Origin: a bacterium
Lineage (GTDB): Bacteria; SZUA-182; DTGQ01
Assembly (NCBI GenBank): GCA_040755755.1
Contig: JBFLZW010000017.1
Coordinates: forward strand, 49,497-113,496
Direction of reading: 5' to 3'
DNA: 64,000 bases
In this document: positions 8,782 to 16,079 of the stretch, piece after piece
Layout: the number at the start of each line of letters is the position of its first letter
Numbering within the stretch: the stretch's first letter is position 1
Program-made: the position numbers and the translations under genes
Notes under the pieces: generated by a model
What the model saw: only the letters and a program-made list of their open reading frames with translations
Databases searched by the model: none
Told to the model about the DNA's origin: nothing

Positions 8782-10671
8782 ATGACCAGCATGCCTCAGC
8801 ATCGACACATGATCCAATATACAGCCATGAAAAGTACTGTGGCCAAAAACAAAAGCCTCATCCTCTCCTCCCTTCTATTCGTTCTGCTCCTTGGCCTGTT
8901 TTGCCTGGTGAATAAAAACCTTGAGGAGTATTCACCTTCCACGATTCAACTGGCCAACCGGATGACCGCAGGGATGGTTTCCGCCACTCTCAATCTGCTC
9001 AGGATTCGATCAGGGCTTTCAGAGAGCACGATCAGTATTTCTCAGGGAGGGGCCTTGGAGATCATCTATGAGTGCACGGGGATATATATCTTTCTCATTT
9101 TCACGGCCTTTGTTCTCTCCTACCCGGCTCTGATCCGTCAAAAACTTCTGGGTCTGGCCATTTTTATTCCCATCCTTGGTTTTTTCAACGTGCTTCGCAT
9201 TGTCTCTCTGGCCATGATCCAGCTCCATTGGCCTCAATATCTCGATCTGGTTCACCGGTATCTCTGGGAGGCCACCTTCATGGTGCTGGTTATGGTTATG
9301 GTTTACCTCTGGCTCCTGTGGATCGACGGACAGCTTGGCAGCAGACTCCGCCAGGGTAAAGGTATTCTCCCGGCGACGGTCAAATTTATTCTCTTCTCCG
9401 GTCTGAGTTATGGAATTCTGATGGCTGTTTTCCGGGTTTATCTTTTTCTTCTGCAGGGGCTGGTCAATGCCGCACTGTCCATTTCATGGAGATATTGGCT
9501 GGATTATTGGCCTCTGCGGCTGGCTGTTGAGCAGAATGACCTCTGGCTGATTTATGCCAGAGGGAAGATGCAGATTCAGGATATTCCCTTCATCATTCCC
9601 AATCTGATTCCTTTCATCTCCCTCATGCTGGTGAGCAAATTGCGGCCCAGGGTCAAGGTGCTGGGAATAATGGCTGGCAGTATGGTTCTTTTCGGCTATC
9701 ATGCCTTTACGCTGATCCTGGTGATTCAGAAGATGGCCCGAAGATGGCTGTATCTCTATACCTTTTTCCGCGTTTATCTTCTCTTTCTCCTGCCGGTTAT
9801 GCTATGGGCGGTCTTTTTCTTCCCCTTCCGGGAAAAAGAAAACCAGGAAGCAGCACTGCCCGGCCAGCAGACCAGTTCTACTCGCGTCAAAGGTCAGCAG
9901 AAACATCCTGCACAAGCCCACCCCCTGAGCAGGAAAGGTCTTCCCGGTGATACCGCGGGCTGGAAGGCTGTCTATGCTCTGCTTGGCGTGATCCTCCCGC
10001 TGGTCATCCTGCTTTTGGGTCAAGCTCCGGGGCCGGGATATTTTCTGGGATTTTTCCTGTGGCTGACCGGCCTGGTACTCGTCCTGCCGCAGTCTGCCTT
10101 TTTGTCGGAGGCACAGGGGAGAAAGCGGACCGCACGGTTAATTCTCCTGTATGTTCTTTTCTGGCAGGGGCCAATAACTGCCAATTCCCTTATCTATGTG
10201 CCGGAAGGACAGAGGGCCTTGTTCCTCACCAGTGACCGCCAGCCGGCATCATGCGGTGAACAGGGATTTTATCTGGGATTTTATCTGGCTCAAAAACCGG
10301 TTCTCTTTACCGTGCAGGACCGGAAAATCGTCGTCGAGATCAGGGCCGAACTGACCAAAGAGACCAGGCCTCTTATGGCTGTTGACCTGGAAGTTCTCTA
10401 CCGATTATCCCGGACTTCCGATCTGGCCAGGATTTATACCGACCTTGGTTGCAGTATGGAAACGGTCGATCAGGCTCTGGTAACCAGGATCAGGCAGCGG
10501 ATTCAAACCGATATTCAGGGATACCTGCCGCTCATTCTGGCCGGACGCCTGGGAGTCAGCCGGATTCGTTCCCTTCTCACGGAAGCTGTAGAAAAGAGCG
10601 TTCTCCCCTACAGGATCGAAATCAAAAATCTGAAAATAGTCAATCAGGGTAATCCCCGAATCAGCCTGTAG
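8782..10671 (+). CDS. Exosortase/archaeosortase-family protein fused to a C-terminal SPFH/band-7-like domain
   Basis: 629 residues. The N-terminal 190 residues form a multi-helix exosortase domain with the catalytic triad in its usual order: Cys98 in ECTGIY, Arg139 in NVLRIVS and His158 in VHRYLWE. A further run of membrane helices (about 195-345 and 395-465) follows. The last 160 residues (from YVPEGQRALF) are soluble and resemble a band-7/SPFH domain, with beta strands then a helix-rich segment ending NLKIVNQGNP. Exosortases cut C-terminal sorting signals such as PEP-CTERM at the inner membrane; one such substrate is at 50842. I cannot assign an Xrt subtype. The start is uncertain (8782, 8809 or 8827). 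A transposase remnant begins six bases after the stop. Confidence 0.82.
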   Translation: MTSMPQHRHMIQYTAMKSTVAKNKSLILSSLLFVLLLGLFCLVNKNLEEYSPSTIQLANRMTAGMVSATLNLLRIRSGLSESTISISQGGALEIIYECTGIYIFLIFTAFVLSYPALIRQKLLGLAIFIPILGFFNVLRIVSLAMIQLHWPQYLDLVHRYLWEATFMVLVMVMVYLWLLWIDGQLGSRLRQGKGILPATVKFILFSGLSYGILMAVFRVYLFLLQGLVNAALSISWRYWLDYWPLRLAVEQNDLWLIYARGKMQIQDIPFIIPNLIPFISLMLVSKLRPRVKVLGIMAGSMVLFGYHAFTLILVIQKMARRWLYLYTFFRVYLLFLLPVMLWAVFFFPFREKENQEAALPGQQTSSTRVKGQQKHPAQAHPLSRKGLPGDTAGWKAVYALLGVILPLVILLLGQAPGPGYFLGFFLWLTGLVLVLPQSAFLSEAQGRKRTARLILLYVLFWQGPITANSLIYVPEGQRALFLTSDRQPASCGEQGFYLGFYLAQKPVLFTVQDRKIVVEIRAELTKETRPLMAVDLEVLYRLSRTSDLARIYTDLGCSMETVDQALVTRIRQRIQTDIQGYLPLILAGRLGVSRIRSLLTEAVEKSVLPYRIEIKNLKIVNQGNPRISL

Positions 10672-10676
10672 GAGGT

Positions 10677-11325
10677 ATGGGCTCCTGGCTGATAGTCGTC
10701 ACTGGGCATTACAGCAAGATTACGGAACTTATGGCTGATAGAGGATTTTTAGATGGAGAAACCTTGTGGTGGCTTCATAAGACGATGAATATTCGCTTTG
10801 TGGTGCCGGTGAAAACAGGAAGGAATGCATATCAAAGAAGATGCCAGACAGATTGCTCAACTTGCTGGCAGTGAAGTCTGCTGTAAACGCAGAACGCAGA
10901 CTGTGACCAGGAGTTGGGGCAAAGAAGCTTATACGCAGCAAATAGTTACCGAACTCTATGGAATTTCCCAATTGAATACCTCTGCGGCCTACAGACCGCC
11001 AGGACATGCTGAGGATCAGAACAAGAAATCTTTTATCCCGAATCCAATCAATGCCATTGTGATTACTCAATGGGAAAATCATAACTGCGGATGGGATAAA
11101 TCCAGGGTCTTTGTCACGAACATGGACGTTTCCCAGGACCTCTTTTTGGCTTTCGATGCTTATGATGAAAGAAGTATTATTGAAAACAGCCTCTTTCGCC
11201 AGACCAAGCAAAGCCTTCACCACAAGTACCCAATCCAAAAAACCAAAGAGGGCATGCACCTCTTTTCCCCTTATATCGAAAACTCAGAATTTTCTCGGTT
11301 CAGGGTTGAAGATTCCAGGCATTAA
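10677..11325 (+). pseudogene. Decayed IS4-like DDE transposase
   Basis: Two frames read on from each other: 10677-10871 contains ADRGFLDGETLWWLH and FVVPVK; the other, from about 10825, contains MHIKEDARQIAQLA and ends with DERSIIENSLFRQTKQSLH. The first holds the second catalytic Asp region and the second the Glu region (Y-x-x-R-x-x-I-E-N) of DDE transposases. A frameshift near 10820 splits the gene, and the N-terminal third is missing. No terminal inverted repeats are recognised. It directly abuts the exosortase gene. Confidence 0.75.
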
Positions 11326-11473
11326 TGTTATGATTTAGGCTTGACTGGTTGTACTTTTGATTACCTGTATAGTTCATGGAGAAAGCAAAGCCCCAGCTCT
11401 CACATGGGTTTAAAAGCATGACCACCAGGAGTAAGCCACTAACAGACAGATACATGATCCTGAAGGGGAAGAG

Positions 11474-11659
11474 ATGGAGTTTTTTCTCTGTGTAGTTGGT
11501 ATGGTTTTTATTATTGAGGGTATTCCGAATTTTTTATTTCCAGTTGCCTGGAAGAAGATGCTGTTGCGAATCGATGATATTCCTGAATCCATGTTACGAT
11601 TCCTGGGATTGGCGAGTATTCTTATTGGCCTGGCTATGGTCTACTTGGGAAGAGGATAA
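11474..11659 (+). CDS. DUF2065 (YjeT-like) small membrane protein
   Basis: 61 residues, two predicted membrane helices (about 2-22 and 40-59). The pattern GMVFIIEGIPNFLFPxxWKKML and the final IGLAMVYLG are typical of DUF2065. The family is widespread in Gram-negative bacteria and its function is unknown. Start choice: ATG 11474 with GGGGAAGAG just upstream. The PP-loop gene follows after about 70 bp and may be co-transcribed. Confidence 0.85.
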   Translation: MEFFLCVVGMVFIIEGIPNFLFPVAWKKMLLRIDDIPESMLRFLGLASILIGLAMVYLGRG

Positions 11660-11727
11660 GGGGCCTGGTTTGGTGCGGTGTGAAAACCGCCAGTGAACAC
11701 CCGATTGGGTGATGGAGAGAAGATAAC

Positions 11728-12729
11728 ATGGAGAAGTTGGCTGTTGGCCTCTATTCGGGGGGACTGGACAGCATTCTGGCTGTAAAGCTGATCGTGGATC
11801 AGGGATTCCGGGTAATCCTGGTAAAGTTTACGGGTCCCATTTTCGAGGACCGTCAGCCTGAAACAGGAATCCTGGACGGCATTTTGCCTGCGGAATCGTT
11901 CAGTCTGCGCGAAGTAACACTTGGCGCTGATTTCCTTCAGGTGATCCAGTCGCCGGAATATGGGTATGGGAAGAATCTCAATCCTTGCCTGGATTGCAAG
12001 ATATTTATGGTTAAAAAGGCTGGAGAGATTCTGAAGGAGTGCGCAGGGGCTTTTGTATTCACCGGAGAAGTGCTGGGCCAGCGCCCAATGTCACAGCGAA
12101 GGGATGCCCTGCGTATCATCGAAAGGGATTCCGGGCTCACCCGGTATCTTTTACGTCCGCTTTCCGCCCGACTGCTGCCTCCGACTCAGGCTGAAGAGCA
12201 GGGATTGGTCAGGAGGGATGCCCTGCTGGACATTTCCGGCAGATCCAGAAAGCGGCAGATGGAGCTGGCCAGGGAGTTTGGCATCTTCAACTATCCGAGT
12301 CCCGCCGGCGGTTGTCTGCTCACGGATGAGAGCTTTTCCCGGCGGCTGAAGGCTACTCTGGCCCGGAAAGATGATCGGGTCAGGCTGGAAGATATGCCTC
12401 TGCTCAAGCTTGGAAGGCACTTTTTGATTCGACCGGGGGTGAGGCTGATCGTCGGGAGGAACCACGCTGAAAACCAGAAGATTCTCGCCCTGGCGAATGC
12501 CGACAACTGGCTTTTTCGGGTTATGAATGCACCCGGCCCAATATCCCTGGCCCTGGGGAATCTGGAAGAGGCAGACTTTCAACTTGCAGCTTCCATTACG
12601 GCCCGATACAGTGATGCAAAAGTCAGGGATGCTATTCAGGTAAGTTATGCACCGGGCGGCAATGACCGGCACAGCGTACTGACAGTCTCTCCGGTTGAAG
12701 ACCACCTGCTGGAGCACTATCGGATTTAA
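11728..12729 (+). CDS. PP-loop tRNA-thiouridylase-like protein (MnmA/ThiI-like) with NFACT-R-type C-terminus
   Basis: 333 residues. The N-terminal PP-loop YSGGLDSILAVKLI binds ATP for adenylation, as in tRNA thiolation enzymes. A CxxC (NPCLDCKIFMVKK) and the conserved FTGEVLGQRPMSQ follow. The C-terminal part (about 220-290, GRHFLIRPGVRLIVGRN) resembles the NFACT RNA-binding module. Such proteins are often annotated as tRNA (5-methylaminomethyl-2-thiouridylate) methyltransferase, but the exact substrate is unproved. The start is ATG 11728, with AGAGAAG upstream. It ends before a short terminator-like hairpin at 12810. Confidence 0.82.
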   Translation: MEKLAVGLYSGGLDSILAVKLIVDQGFRVILVKFTGPIFEDRQPETGILDGILPAESFSLREVTLGADFLQVIQSPEYGYGKNLNPCLDCKIFMVKKAGEILKECAGAFVFTGEVLGQRPMSQRRDALRIIERDSGLTRYLLRPLSARLLPPTQAEEQGLVRRDALLDISGRSRKRQMELAREFGIFNYPSPAGGCLLTDESFSRRLKATLARKDDRVRLEDMPLLKLGRHFLIRPGVRLIVGRNHAENQKILALANADNWLFRVMNAPGPISLALGNLEEADFQLAASITARYSDAKVRDAIQVSYAPGGNDRHSVLTVSPVEDHLLEHYRI

Positions 12730-12809
12730 TGGGATATGTTTTAACCCTTGATGTTTGTTTTTATTTGAATTTAAGCTTCAAAACCTTTGAGCAGCGGCTT
12801 GAGCTGCTT

Positions 12810-12826
12810 GCCCTTCGGGGCTTTTT
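12810..12826 (+). terminator. Short GCCC-TTCG-GGGC hairpin with T5
   Basis: A four-base-pair stem capped by a very stable TTCG tetraloop is followed by TTTTT. Just before it, a second small hairpin pairs AGCAGC with GCTGCT (12790-12808). The pair lies between the PP-loop gene and the first DUF507 gene, 20 bp before the latter's start. It could terminate the upstream transcript or attenuate entry into the DUF507 pair. Confidence 0.5.
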
Positions 12827-12846
12827 CGAGTCAAAAGGAAAGTTGC

Positions 12847-13125
12847 ATGAAACTGAGAAAACAGCACATAGAGGTTATTGCATCCAGGATCATCGATGAG
12901 CTTCAAGACAAGGGAGCCCTGGAAGTTGAGGATGACAGCAAGGCCAAGGCATTGGTAAGAAAAGTGATCATCGATGATCTTATGGTTGAAGACAAGTTGA
13001 ATGATGAAGTCAGAGAGTTGTTGGAGAAGGTTTCTTCCGAAGTGCGCCAGGGAAGTGTTGAATACCATAAGATGTTCCGGCTGGTAAAGGAGAAGCTGGT
13101 CAAAGAGAGGAATTTGATTCTCTAA
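12847..13125 (+). CDS. DUF507 family protein (first of a tandem pair)
   Basis: 92 residues. ATG 12847 is preceded by AAAGGAAAG; the longer reading from 12787 includes non-conserved residues. The sequence is charged and helical (MKLRKQHIEVIASRIIDELQ at the start, then IIDDLMVEDKLNDEVRELLE), the pattern of DUF507. This is a small helical family common in Deltaproteobacteria, Nitrospirota and Aquificota, usually in adjacent pairs, of unknown function. The second copy follows 32 bp later. Confidence 0.88.
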   Translation: MKLRKQHIEVIASRIIDELQDKGALEVEDDSKAKALVRKVIIDDLMVEDKLNDEVRELLEKVSSEVRQGSVEYHKMFRLVKEKLVKERNLIL

Positions 13126-13157
13126 TAAACTCTTATCCACTACGAGGTGATAAAATC

Positions 13158-13433
13158 ATGAGATTGAGCAGGGAGAAGGTTAATCATATTTCCCATATAC
13201 TGATGAAAGCCTTCATGCAGGATGAAAATATTGAGATCTTCAGAGATGAAAATGACATACGGCTTGAGATTGTCAGGATCATCACTGACGAGTTAAAAGT
13301 TGAAGAAGAACTGGACCAGGAAGTGCGACAACGCCTGGAGAGCTACAAGCGGAAAGTGATCGAAGGAAGTGCGGAATGGGAAATCCTCTATCAGAAACTG
13401 TATGAGGAGGAAGCGAATAAAAAGAAACGGTAA
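13158..13433 (+). CDS. DUF507 family protein (second of the pair)
   Basis: 91 residues with the same layout as its neighbour: MRLSREKVNHISHILMKAF, then RIITDELKVEEELDQEVRQR, then a Glu/Lys-rich tail. The ribosome-binding site GAGGTGA is upstream of ATG 13158. The 32-bp gap to the first copy implies one operon and probably a heteromeric complex, though this is inference. Confidence 0.88.
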   Translation: MRLSREKVNHISHILMKAFMQDENIEIFRDENDIRLEIVRIITDELKVEEELDQEVRQRLESYKRKVIEGSAEWEILYQKLYEEEANKKKR

Positions 13434-13451
13434 CGGTAACTTGCAGAAGGA

Positions 13452-13625
13452 TTATTCCAGAGCAATTACCGCAGGATTAACTCTTCTATTTCCTTGCAGC
13501 TCGATGCTGTCCTTCATGGCTTCTTTAATTTTTTCCAAACTCTCCCTGCTGCCGAATATCTTCTTGAAGGCAAAATCCGTCTTGGGATTGAGAAAGCGCG
13601 TACTCTCTTTGTTCTCCTGTGTCTT
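13452..13625 (-). pseudogene. Rpn-family (PD-(D/E)XK nuclease/transposase) remnant
   Basis: A minus-strand frame without a start codon contains RFLNPKTDFAFKKIFGS, the N-terminal signature of Rpn recombination-promoting nucleases, then EKIKEAMKDSIELQG and a stop. The nuclease core is missing, so it is an internally deleted remnant. An apparently intact C-terminal part of another Rpn gene lies at the right window edge (63687-64000). Confidence 0.65.
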
Positions 13626-13759
13626 TTACTCCTTATGTCTGGTGAATAACCTGAGAATGGCCGGTTCTTCTGTGCGGTCGTTGGGCCCCCCAGAACGAAT
13701 ATACGCATCAACAGTTTAAAAATTAGAACAAATTATCGTGTCCTGTCGAAAACTTACTC

Positions 13760-13789
13760 TTGACAGACCAAGACAGCAAGGATTATCAT
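13760..13789 (+). promoter_or_regulatory. Sigma-70-type promoter for the Kef-type antiporter gene
   Basis: TTGACA (13760-13765) is a perfect -35 box, followed after 17-18 bp by TTATCA/TATCAT as the -10. It lies about 60 bp before the start at 13847 and is the best sigma-70 match noticed in the window. Confidence 0.6.
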
Positions 13790-13846
13790 AAATATTTTTC
13801 CTACTCACATGATTGGAACATCCATAAGTAAAGGTCTGGTGCAGGT

Positions 13847-15055
13847 ATGGCATTCTATGTTCATTTAGCGATTATCCTCATTTTGGCCAAGATTTTTTCC
13901 GATATTTCTTCCCGCCTCAGGCAGCCTCCGGTTCTCGGTCTCCTGTTCATGGGTCTGCTCCTTGGCCCCTCGGCTACCGGCATGATCAGGTCAAATGAAA
14001 TCATCAAAGTGCTGGGGGAAATCGGGGCTTTTGTCCTGCTTTTCATGGCTGGCCTGGAAACTGATATTCACAAGATGATCAAGGAGGGGACCCTCAGCTT
14101 CACGGTTGCCTCCTGCGGGGTGAGCCTGCCCTTTCTGGCCGGTTTCGGTCTGACCATGCTTTTTGGCTTCGGCCTTCCCAGGGCGCTTTTACTCGGCACG
14201 ATCCTGACCGCCACCAGCATCAGTGTCACCGTCATGACTCTGTGGGACATGAGGCGGCTGGACACCCTGGAAGGGAGAACGATCCTGAGCGCAGCCATCA
14301 TCGATGATGTAATGGGGATCGTGGTACTGGCCCTGGTGTCAGCTTTCATCGGAACACAGGATACTCATATCCTGACTTCAATGGGCAAGCTTTGCCTGTT
14401 TTTCCTGGTCTCGATTATCGTGGGGAAATGGGTCATCCAGCCCTGTCTGCACTATATCAAGGGTCTGAAATCCGAACAGGCACCCCTGGCTGTAGCTATC
14501 GGACTGATGCTCATCTTTGCCGCACTGGCCAATCGGTGCGGGCTGGCTGCCATTACCGGCGCTTACACGGCGGGGCTTCTGGTGGGCAACACTTTACTGA
14601 AGAGAGAGATTCTTCAGGGGTTTAATGTGCTCGGCCAATCCTTTTTTATTGCCATCTTTTTTGTCAACATCGGCCTTGAAGCCAGCTTGCAGAGCATGCA
14701 CGGTAATGTCCTCTTCATTACTCTCTTCATTCTGGCGGCTGTCCTGACCAAGGTCATAGGCTGCACTCTGGCCGCCAGGGCATTCAAGCTGCCGACCAGG
14801 GAGAGCCTGCGGATCGGGATTGGTATGGTGCCAAGAGCTGAAGTGGCCCTGGCTGTAGCCTCCATCGGCCTGTCACAGAAAATTATCAATCAGACAGATT
14901 TTTCCATGACCGTTCTCCTGTGCCTGAGCACAGCCATTATTACCCCGATACTTTTACGCCTGGCGTTTAAGGAGCCTTCGCCAGTCAGGGAATTTCAAGA
15001 TGTTCCATACTACTCAGGCACAAAGGCACAGAGGGACAAAGGCACAAATGGGTAA
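13847..15055 (+). CDS. Kef/NhaP-type cation:proton antiporter (CPA family)
   Basis: 402 residues with about 12 membrane helices. Motifs typical of the Na+/H+ exchanger domain are visible: FMGLLLGPSATG, GAFVLLFMAGLETD, TATSISVTVMTL and FFVNIGLEAS, with the likely ion-binding region around SAAIIDDVMG. There is no cytoplasmic TrkA-N (RCK) domain, so it is the short form. The last 15 residues (SGTKAQRDKGTNG) are encoded by one arm of an inverted intergenic repeat, so the natural C-terminus has probably been replaced. A good promoter precedes it. Confidence 0.88.
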   Translation: MAFYVHLAIILILAKIFSDISSRLRQPPVLGLLFMGLLLGPSATGMIRSNEIIKVLGEIGAFVLLFMAGLETDIHKMIKEGTLSFTVASCGVSLPFLAGFGLTMLFGFGLPRALLLGTILTATSISVTVMTLWDMRRLDTLEGRTILSAAIIDDVMGIVVLALVSAFIGTQDTHILTSMGKLCLFFLVSIIVGKWVIQPCLHYIKGLKSEQAPLAVAIGLMLIFAALANRCGLAAITGAYTAGLLVGNTLLKREILQGFNVLGQSFFIAIFFVNIGLEASLQSMHGNVLFITLFILAAVLTKVIGCTLAARAFKLPTRESLRIGIGMVPRAEVALAVASIGLSQKIINQTDFSMTVLLCLSTAIITPILLRLAFKEPSPVREFQDVPYYSGTKAQRDKGTNG

Positions 15056-15160
15056 AGAAGATACAATGTGCATTTTGAGCATCGTAATCGGGCAGTTGAG
15101 CACAAAACAGCCAAAGGGAACTTTGTGCCTCTGTGCCTTTGCCCCTTTGTGCCTTGAGTA
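15010..15160. repeat. Inverted pair of GGCACAAAGGCACAGAGG-type repeats
   Basis: The left arm (15010-15050) and right arm (15120-15160) are imperfect reverse complements built from the short unit GGCACAAAG/GGCACAGAGG. Both start with TACTCA. They flank 70 bp of single-copy sequence. The left arm lies inside the antiporter gene's 3' end; the right arm ends just before the methyltransferase stop. Confidence 0.8.
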
Positions 15161-15166
15161 GTTCCA

Positions 15167-15940
15167 TTATTCTTCCCCCAGGGGGACCAGACGGGCCAGG
15201 TAGTGTCCGTCCCACTCATGATAAATAACCTGGCAGAACCAGCCCGATTTTACAGCCTGCTCGGTGAGGGTATCGGAATCCACAAACAGCCACCAGAAAG
15301 GAAGCCCTTTCTGGCCTTTGTATTCCAGTTGGAACCAGACCTCCCCGATATAGCGGCCTGACTCGCTGTCAATCATGGAGTCCGTATCCCGGTATTTTTT
15401 CGAGCCTCTTCTCACATCGGAAGAGTCAAGCAGAATCTGTCCATCAGGCTTGATCAGGCTATGAACAGCATCCAGAAAACGGCCAAGGTCGTTCAGGCTC
15501 TCAACCACCCCGATGCCATTCATCATCATAAGGATCGTATCGAATGGCCCTGCCTGGAAGTCAAAGATGTCGGCGCAGTAAACATCCTTTACTCCCCGCT
15601 TCTTCATAACTGTCACCGCATCCTGAGAGATGTCAATGGCACAGACTGAAAATCCCCGCTCCTGAAGGGCAAGGCTGTGACATCCGGCTCCGGCGCCGAT
15701 ATCGAGAACGCGGCCCCGGCAAAGGTTCAGTGCGGTCTGCTCGAGAGTCGGAAATTCGGCAGGCTTTCGGAAGAAAGTGCTCATGGCCATTTTCCTTGTT
15801 CTTCCCTCAGTCTCATGGACAATGACTTTGGCTGCAACCTTGCCCCTGGAAAAATCAAGGAGCGCACGCCCATAAGGGATCCATGATCTTGCGTCCACTA
15901 TTCCTGTCTCCTCAAAACCATCGAAGTTACCGGCTTGCAT
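15167..15940 (-). CDS. Class I SAM-dependent methyltransferase
   Basis: 257 residues. Motif I VLDIGAGAGCHSLALQERG binds S-adenosylmethionine, followed by VCAIDIS (acidic ribose-binding residue), DILMMMNGIG-like motif IV and LIKPDGQILLDSSDV (motif V/VI). The N-terminal segment (DARSWIPYGRALLDF) and the C-terminal WFCQVIYHEWDGHYLARLV are conserved in a subgroup acting on unknown small molecules. The stop lies just beyond the inverted repeat at 15010-15160. The substrate is not inferable. Confidence 0.82.
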   Translation of the reverse strand: MQAGNFDGFEETGIVDARSWIPYGRALLDFSRGKVAAKVIVHETEGRTRKMAMSTFFRKPAEFPTLEQTALNLCRGRVLDIGAGAGCHSLALQERGFSVCAIDISQDAVTVMKKRGVKDVYCADIFDFQAGPFDTILMMMNGIGVVESLNDLGRFLDAVHSLIKPDGQILLDSSDVRRGSKKYRDTDSMIDSESGRYIGEVWFQLEYKGQKGLPFWWLFVDSDTLTEQAVKSGWFCQVIYHEWDGHYLARLVPLGEE

Positions 15941-16033
15941 TCATGAGTGCCAAACGCATGATATTCTGCTTATCGGACATTCCCCCCCGATGCCCGGAGC
16001 GATTTGGCACTCCCTGGTAATCTGCTCTGAGAA

Positions 16034-16079
16034 CCGGCCACTGCCTTTACTGACCACTGGCCACTGATCACTGGCCACT
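16034..16079. repeat. Dispersed GGCCACTGATCACT-type repeat, copy 1
   Basis: The segment is built from CCACTGGCCACTGATCACTGG units. Its reverse complement contains the 19-mer CAGTGATCAGTGGCCAGTG, which recurs exactly at 18541. A related copy is at 47375. This copy supplies the last codons and stop of the copper ATPase gene. Confidence 0.75.
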
